NCBI GenBank assembly: GCA_902464965.1
Contig: CABQLI010000022.1
Span: forward strand, 1 to 27,059
Length of the DNA stretch: 27,059 bases
Direction: 5' to 3'
DNA from: an uncultured Collinsella sp.
GTDB taxonomy: Bacteria > Actinomycetota > Coriobacteriia > Coriobacteriales > Coriobacteriaceae
The notes under the pieces were generated by a model. It saw only the letters and a program-made list of their open reading frames with translations, was not told the origin of the DNA and did not search any database. Numbering within the stretch: position 1 is the first letter of the stretch; the number at the start of each line of letters is the position of its first letter. Made by a program: the position numbers and the translations under genes. Below are positions 6,854 to 18,092 of this stretch, in pieces.

Positions 6854-8197
6854 TTAGCGCAGCAGGCCGGCTACTTCGCCGGCTAGGGTGATGGTGCCGG
6901 CTGCTACGAAGGGCTCGCCCGCGGCCTTGAAAGCTGCGAGGGCCTCGGAAACGCTGGGGTATACGCCCGCGAGCTTATCGGCATCAACGAGGACGGCGAG
7001 CTCCTCTGCCGGCAGGGCGCGATCGGAATCGGTCTGCGTCACGACCACGCGCGGGAAAGCCGGGATCAGCACGTCAACGATACCCGCCACGTCCTTGTCT
7101 GCCAGCGCGGCGCACAGCAGCGTGGGGCGATTTTCAACACACGGATCGATCTCGTCCAGCGCGCTCACAAAGTTCTCGCAGCTCTGGGGGTTATGGCAGG
7201 CGTCGATCAGCTTGAGCGGGTCAGTTCCCAGCACATCAAATCGGCCCGGCGTGGGGCAGCCCATAAGCGACGCATCGAGCTTGTCATGATCGAGTTCGCG
7301 ACCCAGATACCCCTCGCAGAGCATAATCGCGCACGCAGCATTCTGCGGCTGATAGGCCGGCTTGACCATGCTCGACGTATAAATCGCGCGTGGCGTGGTA
7401 CAGCTAAACTCCACGGTATCGCCCACGTGCTCCGGCACCTTGGTCGTGGCATGGTTCACCACCAGCGGCACTATGCCGCACTCGCGGCAACGGGCATCCA
7501 TCACGCGCTGAACGCTCGCCTCGTGCGTGCCCTCGCCCAAAACAACCAAGCGCCCGGGTTTGATAACCGCAGCCTTCTCCCCCGCAATGGCCTCGAGCGT
7601 GTCGCCCAAAATACGTGTATGATCGAGCCCGATGCCCGTAATGGCAACGGCGACGGGATCAGTCGCACTCGTAGCATCCCAGCGTCCGCCCATGCCAACC
7701 TCGAGCACGGCAACATCCACCGCGGCCTCGGCAAACACTACAAGTGCGGCAGCCGTCAGCAGGTCAAACGGTGTGATGGAATAGGCACGCTCCCCCGCTG
7801 CCACACGACGGACATTCACTCGATGCCCCGCCTCGACGGCGGCAGAAACGCCGCGGGCAAAGGCTTCATCGCTCACAACGCGCCCGTCAACCTCCATGCG
7901 CTCGGGATAGCGCACCAACTGCGGCGACGTATACAGCGCGGTCTTGAGCCCCTCGCCGCGAAGGATAGCAGCTGAAAAACGCGTGGTCGAAGTCTTGCCA
8001 TTGGTACCGGCAACCTGAATGCAATCAAAATACTCATCCGGACGCCCCAGCTCATCGAGCATATCGACAACCGTCTCGAGCAGAGGCCCAGCATCCCCAG
8101 AAATCCGCCCCGTATCAGCAGCCAGCCCAACAGCCTCATCAAACGAAAGCAACTCAAACGAGAAAGGAACGCTATACAAGCCAGAACGCTTAGGCAT
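6854..8197 (-). CDS. folC: Folylpolyglutamate synthase / dihydrofolate synthase
   Basis: 447 residues of the Mur-ligase family. It adds glutamate to folates (and possibly to dihydropteroate) with ATP in the cytosol. Visible motifs are the P-loop AGTNGKTSTT (near 62-71), the Mur-type VLEVGMGGRWDATS segment and GLDHTRILGDT, then DACHNP in place of the more usual DGAHNP. Length is normal for FolC. The ATG at 8195-8197 has GGAG at 8207-8210 nine bases upstream and yields MPKRSGLYSVPF; in-frame ATGs at 8218 and 8254 lack a ribosome-binding site. It follows valS on the same strand after 274 nt that contain a large nested palindrome, so co-transcription with valS is uncertain. Whether it has both activities cannot be read from the sequence. 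Confidence 0.93.
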   Translation of the reverse strand: MPKRSGLYSVPFSFELLSFDEAVGLAADTGRISGDAGPLLETVVDMLDELGRPDEYFDCIQVAGTNGKTSTTRFSAAILRGEGLKTALYTSPQLVRYPERMEVDGRVVSDEAFARGVSAAVEAGHRVNVRRVAAGERAYSITPFDLLTAAALVVFAEAAVDVAVLEVGMGGRWDATSATDPVAVAITGIGLDHTRILGDTLEAIAGEKAAVIKPGRLVVLGEGTHEASVQRVMDARCRECGIVPLVVNHATTKVPEHVGDTVEFSCTTPRAIYTSSMVKPAYQPQNAACAIMLCEGYLGRELDHDKLDASLMGCPTPGRFDVLGTDPLKLIDACHNPQSCENFVSALDEIDPCVENRPTLLCAALADKDVAGIVDVLIPAFPRVVVTQTDSDRALPAEELAVLVDADKLAGVYPSVSEALAAFKAAGEPFVAAGTITLAGEVAGLLR

Positions 8198-8344
8198 AAC
8201 CAAAGTCTCCAATAACATAAAAAGAGGCCCATCAAAACAACGAGCCCCTCCCATTCAAAATATCAGCCAAACACCGCTCTGCAGTGAGATCAAGGCCACA
8301 ACCCAGTGACCCTACCAGGCAGCGGACGCCCCCGTAACCGCCAT

Positions 8345-8461
8345 GGGAGCGGTTTGGGGTTTTGCTCGATACAAGTTCCGCACGAGCCGAAGGCCACTTA
8401 ATGTGGCCTTCGTGCGAGCAGGACTGTTCGCAGTAGCGAGCAATGCCCCAAACCGCGTCCC
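8345..8461. repeat. Nested palindrome A with 44-nt core (3' side of valS)
   Basis: Outer arms 8349-8368 and 8437-8456 pair at 18 of 20 positions (GCGGTTTGGGG...TTGCTCG), with GGGA/TCCC outside and CTCGATAC/GTAGCGAG overlapping their inner ends. Inside is a 44-nt core (8376-8419) whose centre is a perfect 10-bp hairpin, CGAAGGCCAC-TTAAT-GTGGCCTTCG (8388-8412). The same core occurs on the opposite strand at 11231-11274 with different outer arms. It fills the valS-folC interval. A terminator role is possible, but no U tract is evident. Confidence 0.85.
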
Positions 8462-8471
8462 CCAGTAACGC

Positions 8472-11168
<2,697 letters not shown>

Positions 11169-11188
11169 ATATCTCTCCCTGTCCCGCC

Positions 11189-11304
11189 GGGGAGGAATGT
11201 AGGCCCGATTTTCGCTCGGTCAGGTCCTGGGCTCGCCCGAAGACCACATTAAGTGGTCTTCGGCTCGTGCGGAATCTACGAAAATCGGGCCTACATTCCT
11301 CCCC
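11189..11304. repeat. Nested palindrome B with 44-nt core (valS leader)
   Basis: Perfect 26-bp outer arms (11189-11214 and 11279-11304, containing GGAATGTAGGCCCGATTTTC). Inside lies the same 44-nt core as at 8376-8419 but on the minus strand (11231-11274), centred on an 11-bp hairpin, CCGAAGACCAC-ATTAA-GTGGTCTTCGG on the plus strand (11237-11263). Cores A and B differ at three positions, two of which are a compensatory pair. The element ends 20 nt before the valS start codon, just upstream of its ribosome-binding site, so a leader role for valS is possible. Confidence 0.9.
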
Positions 11305-11389
11305 TTAGGTATCGATTACTTCAGTCTGAATGACTTCGCTGAGGCTTAAACAAACACACAGAATAACACAGGTAGTTGGGGTTATTGCG

Positions 11390-11433
11390 CATATATAAAA
11401 TAGCCTCCGACCACGGATGGTCGGAGGCTATTT
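11390..11433 (-). terminator. Rho-independent terminator after clpX
   Basis: A perfect 16-bp stem (11398-11413 with 11418-11433) and a 4-nt loop, followed on the minus strand by TTTTATATAT. It lies 21 nt beyond the clpX stop and separates the tig-clpP-clpX cluster from valS. The A/U-rich flanks may let it work in both directions. Confidence 0.92.
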
Positions 11434-11454
11434 ACAAACACGTTTTAGGCTGGT

Positions 11455-12861
11455 TTACCCGTAGATACGCTGGGGTTGTTCTTCGCCCTTTACGGAGGCT
11501 TCGGTCACAACGACCTTGGAAACACCCTCCTCGCTGGGCAGGTCGAACATCGTCTGCTGCAGCACGTCCTCGCAGATGGAGCGCAGGCCGCGAGCGCCTG
11601 TCTTGCGGGCAAGCGCCATGCGGGCAATCTCGTGCAGGGCGGCATCCTCAAACTCAAGCTCAACGTCCTCGAGCTGGAACATCTTGCGGTACTGACGCAC
11701 CACGGCGTTCTTGGGCTCGGTCAGGATCGACACCAGGTCATCCTCGTCGAGCGCCTGCGTCTGGGTGACGACGGGTGTACGTCCCACGAACTCGGGAATC
11801 ATGCCAAAGGCGTTGAGGTCCTGCGGGAGCACCTGACGCAGCAGGTCGTTCTCGTCGACCGAGGTGGGGCCGGCAATCTCGGAGTTAAAGCCCACACCTT
11901 TGTTGCCCACGCGGTCGGCGATGATCTTGTCCAGGCCCACAAAGGCACCGCCGCAGATAAACAGGATGTTGGTCGTGTCGATCTGCAGCAGATCCTGCTG
12001 GGGATGCTTACGGCCACCGGTGGGCGGAACGCTTGCCACCGTGCCCTCAAGAATCTTAAGCAGCGCCTGCTGAACGCCCTCGCCCGAAACATCACGGGTG
12101 ATGGAGAGGTTCTCGGCCTTGCGGGCGATCTTGTCGATCTCGTCCACGTAGATAATGCCAACCTGCGCGCGCTCGATATCGCCATCGGCGGCGTTGATGA
12201 GCTTGAGCAGGATGTTCTCCACGTCCTCGCCTACGTAACCGGCCTCGGTGAGCGCGGTGGCGTCGGCGATGGCAAACGGCACCTCGAGGATGCGCGCGAG
12301 CGTCTGGGCGAGCAGGGTCTTACCGGTACCGGTGGGACCGAGCAGCAAAATGTTGGACTTGGCGAGCTCCACCTCGTCCATATCATCGTCGAGCTGCGAG
12401 TCCAAGCCGTCGTCAAAGGCCGAAAGCGCAGCGCCGCCCTCGATTACACGGCGGTAGTGGTTGTACACGGCAACCGACATGGCGCGCTTGGCGTCCTCCT
12501 GACCCATAACATAGGCCGAAAGCTCGTCATAGATCTCGTGCGGCGTCGGCACGTGCGTGATGACCTGGCGGTCGTCCTCGAGCTCAAAGCCCTCGGTCTC
12601 GGGGTCCACGGCGGGTTGGGATGCAGCCTGGCCGTGGTCGTTGAGGAAGCCCGGCAGCTTGCCGTTGCGGGCGGCGTCCATAAAGTCCGAAGCCAGCGAC
12701 TCCTCCAGAATCTCGGAACAGGCGGCGACGCACTCGTCACAGATAAAGATGTTGGTCGGACCCTTTACGAGGCGACGAACCTGGCCCTGCTCTTTTCCGC
12801 AGAAGGAGCAGCGGATGGGGTTGCCGTTCTCGTCAAAGTTGTCCTGCATGTTTCCTGCCAT
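11455..12861 (-). CDS. clpX: ATP-dependent Clp protease ATP-binding subunit ClpX
   Basis: 468 residues. This AAA+ unfoldase feeds tagged substrates into ClpP. The N-terminal C4 zinc-binding domain has CSFC near 18-21 and CDEC near 41-44. The Walker A motif is GPTGTGKT, Walker B is IIYVDEIDKI, and a VGF loop (GVGFNSEI) is present for docking on ClpP. The C-terminal sensor-2 region (ARKTGARGLRSICEDVL) is intact. The ATG at 12859-12861 is one base after the clpP stop, so the two are translationally coupled; a second in-frame ATG four codons later also has an AGGA and could be used. A strong terminator follows the gene. Confidence 0.97.
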   Translation of the reverse strand: MAGNMQDNFDENGNPIRCSFCGKEQGQVRRLVKGPTNIFICDECVAACSEILEESLASDFMDAARNGKLPGFLNDHGQAASQPAVDPETEGFELEDDRQVITHVPTPHEIYDELSAYVMGQEDAKRAMSVAVYNHYRRVIEGGAALSAFDDGLDSQLDDDMDEVELAKSNILLLGPTGTGKTLLAQTLARILEVPFAIADATALTEAGYVGEDVENILLKLINAADGDIERAQVGIIYVDEIDKIARKAENLSITRDVSGEGVQQALLKILEGTVASVPPTGGRKHPQQDLLQIDTTNILFICGGAFVGLDKIIADRVGNKGVGFNSEIAGPTSVDENDLLRQVLPQDLNAFGMIPEFVGRTPVVTQTQALDEDDLVSILTEPKNAVVRQYRKMFQLEDVELEFEDAALHEIARMALARKTGARGLRSICEDVLQQTMFDLPSEEGVSKVVVTEASVKGEEQPQRIYG

Positions 12862-12862
12862 C

Positions 12863-13483
12863 CTAGGCGTCCTTCGCGGCGAGATCGCGCGAGGTAACGA
12901 TACGGTCGATCAGGCCGTAGTCGAGGGCCTCGGCAGCGGTCAGGTAGTTGTCGCGCTCGGTATCGGCCCGGACCTTCTCGATCGGCTGGCCCGAGGCATC
13001 GGACAGGATCTGGTTGAGCTCGCGACGAGTCTTCTTAATCTCCTCGGCAACGATCTCGATCTCGGTCTGCTGACCCTGGGCACCGCCACTGGGCTGGTGA
13101 ATCATGACCTTGGAGTGCGGCAGGCAGAAGCGCTTACCCTTGGCGCCGGCCGAAAGCAGCACGGCGGCCATAGACGCGGCCATACCGACGCAAATGGTCG
13201 AGACCTGCGGCTTGATAAAGTTCATGGTGTCCAGAATCGCCAGGCCGGAGTAGACCTCGCCGCCGGGCGAATTGATGTAGAGCGAGATATCCTTCTCGGC
13301 ATCCTGGCTCTCAAGATGCAGCAGCTGGGCAACGACCAGGTTGGCGCTGACGGAGTTAATCTCCTCGCCCAAGAAGATGATGCGGTCGTTGAGCAGGCGC
13401 GAATAGATATCGTAGCTGCGCTCGCCGCGCGGCGTCTGCTCGATAACGTATGGCACGAGGGCGGAATCGAACTTTGCGATCAT
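12863..13483 (-). CDS. clpP: ATP-dependent Clp protease proteolytic subunit ClpP
   Basis: 206 residues from the chosen start. A serine peptidase that forms the tetradecameric chamber used with ClpX. The catalytic triad is visible: Ser104 (GMAASMAA), His129 (KVMIHQP) and Asp178 (ADTERDNY). The N-terminal SALVPYVIEQTPRGERSYDIYSRLL is typical of mature ClpP. The ATG at 13481-13483 (MIAKFDS) has GGAG at 13490-13493 with a 6-nt spacer; the longer frame opening with TTG at 13513 would add a charged tail and lacks a ribosome-binding site. It lies between tig and clpX in the conserved tig-clpP-clpX order, with a hairpin in the tig-clpP gap. Confidence 0.96.
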   Translation of the reverse strand: MIAKFDSALVPYVIEQTPRGERSYDIYSRLLNDRIIFLGEEINSVSANLVVAQLLHLESQDAEKDISLYINSPGGEVYSGLAILDTMNFIKPQVSTICVGMAASMAAVLLSAGAKGKRFCLPHSKVMIHQPSGGAQGQQTEIEIVAEEIKKTRRELNQILSDASGQPIEKVRADTERDNYLTAAEALDYGLIDRIVTSRDLAAKDA

Positions 13484-13529
13484 ACGCATCTCCATTTCTC
13501 TCTTGCGGACCAAATTGGTTCTAGATAAA

Positions 13530-13570
13530 CGTACGGTGCCCGCATGCTATGCATTGGGTGGCACCGTACG
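13530..13570 (-). terminator. Hairpin between tig and clpP
   Basis: CGTACGGTGCC (13530-13540) and GGCACCGTACG (13560-13570) form a perfect 11-bp stem with a 19-nt loop. On the minus strand TTTATCTAG follows. The short U-rich run suggests a leaky terminator or processing site that would set the ratio of tig to clpPX transcripts. Confidence 0.5.
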
Positions 13571-13646
13571 AAGCAACCGGATAACCGGCTTATAACTTTA
13601 CCCCATCACAGGCGCGTACATGCGCTCGTGGGCAAGGTGGCGAGAA

Positions 13647-14945
13647 TTACTCGGCGTCCTTGGCGGTCTCGTCGACCTCGGTCACCTTGGCGTTCTCGAC
13701 CAGGTGGTCGACGGCCTTGGAGCGACGGATGGACTCGCGGACGGCAGGCATGCGGCCATCGGCGATGAACTCGGCCTTGGAAGCCTCGACGTCCTTGACG
13801 CCGGCCTTCTCGAACTCGGCGTTGATGTCGTCCTCGGTGACCTCGATCTTGAGCTCACGAGCGAGGGCGTCGAGCGCCAGGGACTCGCGGGCAACGTCGT
13901 TGGCCTGCTTGTGAAGGTCGCCGACGAACTGCTCCATGGTCAGGCCGGAAGCCGGCAGCCAGGTGTCGAGGGTCATGCCGCGGGCAGCGAGGTTGGACAG
14001 GAAGTTCTGGCCAAGCTCCTCAAAGACGGACTGCTCATAGTCGGCGTCCATCTCGTCGAGCTGCAGGCGCTCGGCGAGAGCGGCGACGCAACGGTTCTCC
14101 TTCTCGGCCGGGAGGCGGGAAGCCTTGTCCTGCTCGATCTCGAGCCTGATGGCGTCGCGCATAGCGTCGATGCTGTCGAAGCCAAAGTCGGACTTGACGA
14201 GCTCGTCGGTGAGCTCGGGGGTGTTGCGGACCTTGATGCCCTTGACGGTGACCTCGACGGTGTGGGTCTCGGCCTCCTCGCCCTCCTCGGCCTCGTCGGT
14301 CCAGGTGACGGACTTGACGTCGTCAACGTTGGCACCGATCAGGGCCTCGTTGAACTCCTTGGGGTTGCTGTCGCTACCGGCGATGAGCATGCGGCCCTCG
14401 GCGGCGAAGTTGTCGGCGTTCTCGACGGCCTTGAGGTCGACGGTCACATAGTCGTCAGCCTCGACGGCGCGACCCTCGACGTCCTCGAAGGTGGCACGGT
14501 AGTTGAGGAGCATCTCGACCTGGTTGTTGATCTCGGACTCGGTGACCTCCGCAGGGGGCATCTCGATCTCGACAGCGTCGAAGGAGGAGAGCTCAGCGGC
14601 GGGACGCAGGGAGAACTCGACGGTGTAGGTGTAGTCCTCGTGATCTTTGGCGAGGTCGAGCTCCTTGTAGTCACCGTTCTTGGTGGGGACGATGTCCAGC
14701 TCGTTGAGGACGGCGGGCTCGTTGGCGGCGATCAGGTCGTTGGTGGCCTGAGCGAGAGTAGCCTCGGCGCCAAGAGCAGAGTCGATGACCGGACGGGGGG
14801 CCTTACCGGCGCGGAAGCCCGGGAAGCGGTACTTCTTGGCGGTGTCCTTGTAGGCCTTCTTGATCGCGGCGTCGACGTCGACGGCCGGGATGGTGACCGT
14901 AGCGGTGAGCTTGGCGTCCTTGACGTCAGAAGCGGTGATGTTCAA
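13647..14945 (-). CDS. tig: Trigger factor (ribosome-bound chaperone and peptidyl-prolyl isomerase)
   Basis: About 432 residues. It binds ribosomal protein L23 at the exit tunnel and shields nascent chains. The ribosome-binding signature GFRAGKAP is in the N-terminal domain, followed by the FKBP-like middle domain (ADDYVTVDLKAVEN, with an acidic EEAEEGEEAE insertion) and the long helical C-terminal domain. A perfect AGGAGG at 14952-14957 fixes the start downstream of it: TTG at 14943-14945 (6-nt spacer, giving MNITASDVKDAK) is favoured over GTG at 14946-14948 (3-nt spacer). The ATG at 14958-14960 overlaps the region just 5' of this site and cannot use it. A weak promoter-like pair (TTGCAT and GATAAG) lies between tRNA-Leu and the gene. 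First gene of the tig-clpP-clpX cluster. Confidence 0.95.
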   Translation of the reverse strand: MNITASDVKDAKLTATVTIPAVDVDAAIKKAYKDTAKKYRFPGFRAGKAPRPVIDSALGAEATLAQATNDLIAANEPAVLNELDIVPTKNGDYKELDLAKDHEDYTYTVEFSLRPAAELSSFDAVEIEMPPAEVTESEINNQVEMLLNYRATFEDVEGRAVEADDYVTVDLKAVENADNFAAEGRMLIAGSDSNPKEFNEALIGANVDDVKSVTWTDEAEEGEEAETHTVEVTVKGIKVRNTPELTDELVKSDFGFDSIDAMRDAIRLEIEQDKASRLPAEKENRCVAALAERLQLDEMDADYEQSVFEELGQNFLSNLAARGMTLDTWLPASGLTMEQFVGDLHKQANDVARESLALDALARELKIEVTEDDINAEFEKAGVKDVEASKAEFIADGRMPAVRESIRRSKAVDHLVENAKVTEVDETAKDAE

Positions 14946-15036
14946 CACGTTCCTCCTCATACTGCCCAGCTTATCTGAGGTGCTGGTACCTTTATGCAAC
15001 AAAGTGTCGCGACGGCCAGGGCCGACGCAGATGCGT

Positions 15037-15120
15037 TGGTGCGGGCGAAAGGACTCGAACCTTCACGGGAATCCCACCAGAACCTAAATCTGGCGCGTCT
15101 ACCAATTCCGCCACGCCCGC
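15037..15120 (-). tRNA. tRNA-Leu (anticodon UAG)
   Basis: 84 nt including an encoded CCA (15037-15039). The acceptor stem GCGGGCG/CGCCCGC is perfect and the discriminator is A. The D arm has TGGCGGAATTGGTAGACGC, the anticodon stem CCAGA/TCTGG encloses the loop TTTAGGT, and the long variable arm (TGGGATTCCCGT) is that of a class II tRNA. The T arm contains GGTTCGAGTCC. The anticodon UAG reads CUN leucine codons. It lies just upstream of tig. Confidence 0.97.
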
Positions 15121-15206
15121 ATGAGCGCACAGACTAGGAATGATAGCAGATACGAGCGACAAGCGCACGCACACGTTTTACAGGCTCACGACCTCACCAC
15201 GAGTAC

Positions 15207-15236
15207 AAAAGGCGGGACGAGTTGCCCCGCCCCGCC
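15207..15236 (-). terminator. Terminator after the molybdenum hydroxylase genes
   Basis: On the minus strand GGCGGG (15231-15236) can pair with CCCGCC (15211-15216), followed by TTTTGT. It lies 25 nt beyond the stop of the large-subunit gene and before tRNA-Leu. The stem can slip within a GC-rich run, so its exact ends are uncertain. Confidence 0.7.
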
Positions 15237-15260
15237 AATTACGACTTGTTCGCTGACCCG

Positions 15261-18092
15261 CTACTCCCCCAGCAGGGCCTTCTCGGGCGTGATGGGCAGC
15301 GAGCGGACCTGATGTCCGGTGGCGTGTGCCACGGCCGAGGCCACGGCGGCGAGCGGCGTGTTGATGACGACCTCGCCGATCGACTTGGCGCCAAACGGGC
15401 CCGTCGGCTCGTAGCTCGGCTCAAAGGCCACGCGAATGCTGCCGATATCCAGGCGCGTGGGCAGCTTGTAGCTCATAAAGTTGCCGGTGCGCAGGCGGCC
15501 GCGGTCATCATGCTCAACAATCTCGTAGAGCGCGTGACCGATACCCTGGGCAATGCCGCCCTCGGCCTGAACGCGCGCGAGCGCCTCGTTGATCACGGTG
15601 CCGCAGTCGACGGCCGCCGCATAGTCCACCACAGTCACCTTGCCGGTGGCCTTGTCGACCTCGACCTCGGCAATGCCGGCCATAAACGGCGGAGGCGAAA
15701 CGGGCAGGCAGGCAGAGGCATGCGAGGTGAGCGCGTCGCCGCCCGCGATGTTCTTGACGCACAGGTTGGCAAAGTCGCGCAGCGTGAGATAGCGGTTCTG
15801 CTCGCGCGCGGCACGCTCGTCGGACAGGCGCACGTACTGGCCATCGAAGACCACGTCGGCGGCGTCCACGTCCCAAATCTGGGCAGCCTTGGCGCAAATC
15901 TTCTCACGCAGCTCGGTTGCGGCGTTCTTGGCGGCAAGGCCCGTCACGTACGTGCCCGAGCTCGCGTACGAGCCGGCATCAAACGGCGACACGTCGGTGT
16001 CCACGCCGCGCACCACAATCATCGAACTCTCAACGCCCAGCTCCTCGGCGGCAATCTGCGCCAGGATCGTGTCGACGCCCATGCCGTTATCGGTGGCGCC
16101 GGTGCCGATGGTAATGAATCCATCCTCTTCCAGGCGCATGTCGATGCCGGCGATGTCCACGTTGGAAATGCCCGATCCCTGCATGGTGAGCGCGCAGCCC
16201 AGAGCACGCACGCGATCGCCCAGGTCAACGGCCAGCGGCTTGTCGCGCCAGCCGATCATGTCCATTGCGCGTAGCAGGCAGCGGTCGAGCGCGCAGGCGT
16301 TGAGTTTCTCGTTGTAGTACTGCGGCATGATCTCGCCCTCGCGCACGATGTTCTTAAGGCGCAGGTCGGCGGGATCCATGTGCAGCATGTCGGCGAGCTC
16401 GTTGACGGCGCTCTCCACGGCAAACTGGCCCTGGGTGGCACCGTAGCCGCGATACGCGCCGCCGCGGTTGGTATTGGTGTAGACGGCGTCCCAGCTAAAG
16501 CGGCTCGCCTTCACGTGGTTGTAGATGGGCAGGCTCTTGTGGCCCGAGAGGCCGATCGTCGTGGTGGCATGCTCGCCATAGGCCCCGGCGTTGGACAGCG
16601 TATGCAGATCGATGGCCGTGATGGTGCCGTCGTTCATGGCGCCCAGCTTAACGGTCATCTGCATCTGGTGGCGCGAGTTGCCCGCGGTGATGGTCTCCTC
16701 GCGGGTATAGCAGCAGTAGCTCGGACGGCCGGTCTGCTGGGTAACGAATGCCACGAAGATCTCGCAGCAGCCCGTCTGCTTGGAGCCAAAGCCGCCGCCG
16801 ATGCGCGGCTTAATGACCTGCACCTGCGACTGCGGAATGTCGAGCGACTGCGCGACCATGCGGCGCACGTGGAAGGGCACCTGCGTAGAGGTGGTCACCG
16901 AAATACGCCCGAACGCGTCGGTCGTCGCGAAGGCGCGAAAGGTCTCCATGGGTGCGGTCTGCGTGGCCTGGCTGGTGTAAGTGCGGGTAAAGACAATGTC
17001 GCTCTGGGCGAAGGCCTCGTCCAGGTTGCCAAAATCGCTGGTACCGCTGCACACCAGGTTGCGAGCAACGTCGCCGCCCTGCGGGAACATAAAGGTCACG
17101 TCGCCCTCGGGGTGGACCACGATGTCGTTATCGAGCGCCTTGGTAAAGTCGAGCAGCGGCTCGAGCACCTCATAGTCAACCTTGATGAGCTTGAGCGCCT
17201 TGTCGGCAGCCTCCTCGGTCTCGGCGGCGACGATCGCCACCTCCTCGTTTTGGTAACGGACGAGGTTCTCGAGAATTAGGCGGTCGTAGGGACTCGGCTG
17301 CGGATAGCTCTGGCCAGCGATGGTAAAGCGGCGCTGGGGCACGTCCTCATAGGTGTAGACGCCCACGACGCCGGGCACCTTCAGGGCGCGCGACGTATCG
17401 ATGGAGCGGATCTTGGCGCGGGCATACGGGCTGCGCTTGAGTTTGACAATGAGCGCACCGGCGGGCACCATATCGCCGGTGTAGACGGGACGACCCTCGA
17501 GCAGGGCCTTCGAGTCCTTCTTGGGCTGCTTCTTGGTGATCTGCTTGTACGCGACACCGTCGGAGCTCGTCTCGTTGACGGGCAGCTCGGGCATCTCAAA
17601 GCCAACCTGCACGCCAGACTCATTGAGGAAGCGCACGATGGCGCGCAGCTGGCTCTCGTAACCGCTGCAACGGCAGAGGTTGCCGGCGAGCTGGCGCGAG
17701 AGTTCCTCGCGCGTGGCGACGAGGCTCGGGTCCTCCTTGGCGGCGCGGGCAAGCGCCAGCACGTTCATGATGAGGCCGGGGGCGCAAAAACCGCACTGTT
17801 CGGCGCCTTCGGCAGCCATCGCACGGGCCAGCGCCTCGGATTCGGCCTTGAGGCCCTCGAGCGTGGTGACGGAGCGGCCCTCAACGCGCGCGGCGGGAAC
17901 CGAGCAGCTCAGCACCGGGTCGCCGTCGAGCCACACCGTGCACAGGCCGCAGTTGGTGGTCTCACAGGCGCAGCGCACCGACGCGCAGCCCTGCTCGCGC
18001 AGCAGCGCAAAGAGCATGGTGTCGGGGGCAATCTGAACCTTGACCTTGCGGCCGTTGAGCGTAAAGGAAAGATCGATGAGTTTGGCAGCCAT
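15261..18092 (-). CDS. Molybdenum hydroxylase, fused [2Fe-2S] and Mo-binding subunits (XdhD-like, putative selenium-dependent)
   Basis: 943 residues. The first 155 hold both [2Fe-2S] sites: Cys43/48/51/63 (plant type) and Cys100/103/140/142. The rest (about 190-943) is the molybdopterin domain of the xanthine dehydrogenase family, with IGGGFGSKQ, GAYRGYGATQGQF, TGATDNGMGVD and the catalytic glutamate in GPFGAKSIGE (near residue 907). The small-plus-large fusion with a separate FAD gene, and segments such as TSTQVPFHVRRMVAQ, TREE and ITPEKAL, resemble E. coli XdhD rather than ordinary XdhABC. XdhD-type enzymes are linked to purine breakdown and labile selenium. Its ATG overlaps the stop of the FAD-subunit gene (TAATG), so they are coupled. 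The substrate is unproven: xanthine, another purine, or a different N-heterocycle. Confidence 0.88.
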   Translation of the reverse strand: MAAKLIDLSFTLNGRKVKVQIAPDTMLFALLREQGCASVRCACETTNCGLCTVWLDGDPVLSCSVPAARVEGRSVTTLEGLKAESEALARAMAAEGAEQCGFCAPGLIMNVLALARAAKEDPSLVATREELSRQLAGNLCRCSGYESQLRAIVRFLNESGVQVGFEMPELPVNETSSDGVAYKQITKKQPKKDSKALLEGRPVYTGDMVPAGALIVKLKRSPYARAKIRSIDTSRALKVPGVVGVYTYEDVPQRRFTIAGQSYPQPSPYDRLILENLVRYQNEEVAIVAAETEEAADKALKLIKVDYEVLEPLLDFTKALDNDIVVHPEGDVTFMFPQGGDVARNLVCSGTSDFGNLDEAFAQSDIVFTRTYTSQATQTAPMETFRAFATTDAFGRISVTTSTQVPFHVRRMVAQSLDIPQSQVQVIKPRIGGGFGSKQTGCCEIFVAFVTQQTGRPSYCCYTREETITAGNSRHQMQMTVKLGAMNDGTITAIDLHTLSNAGAYGEHATTTIGLSGHKSLPIYNHVKASRFSWDAVYTNTNRGGAYRGYGATQGQFAVESAVNELADMLHMDPADLRLKNIVREGEIMPQYYNEKLNACALDRCLLRAMDMIGWRDKPLAVDLGDRVRALGCALTMQGSGISNVDIAGIDMRLEEDGFITIGTGATDNGMGVDTILAQIAAEELGVESSMIVVRGVDTDVSPFDAGSYASSGTYVTGLAAKNAATELREKICAKAAQIWDVDAADVVFDGQYVRLSDERAAREQNRYLTLRDFANLCVKNIAGGDALTSHASACLPVSPPPFMAGIAEVEVDKATGKVTVVDYAAAVDCGTVINEALARVQAEGGIAQGIGHALYEIVEHDDRGRLRTGNFMSYKLPTRLDIGSIRVAFEPSYEPTGPFGAKSIGEVVINTPLAAVASAVAHATGHQVRSLPITPEKALLGE

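Noticed and set aside
11169..11397. T-box riboswitch in the valS leader
   Set aside because: The conserved T-box and specifier-loop sequences are not seen; the only structure is the nested palindrome.
13484..13513. TTG start for clpP adding ten residues
   Set aside because: No ribosome-binding site; the ATG at 13483 has GGAG six bases upstream and gives the usual ClpP N-terminus.
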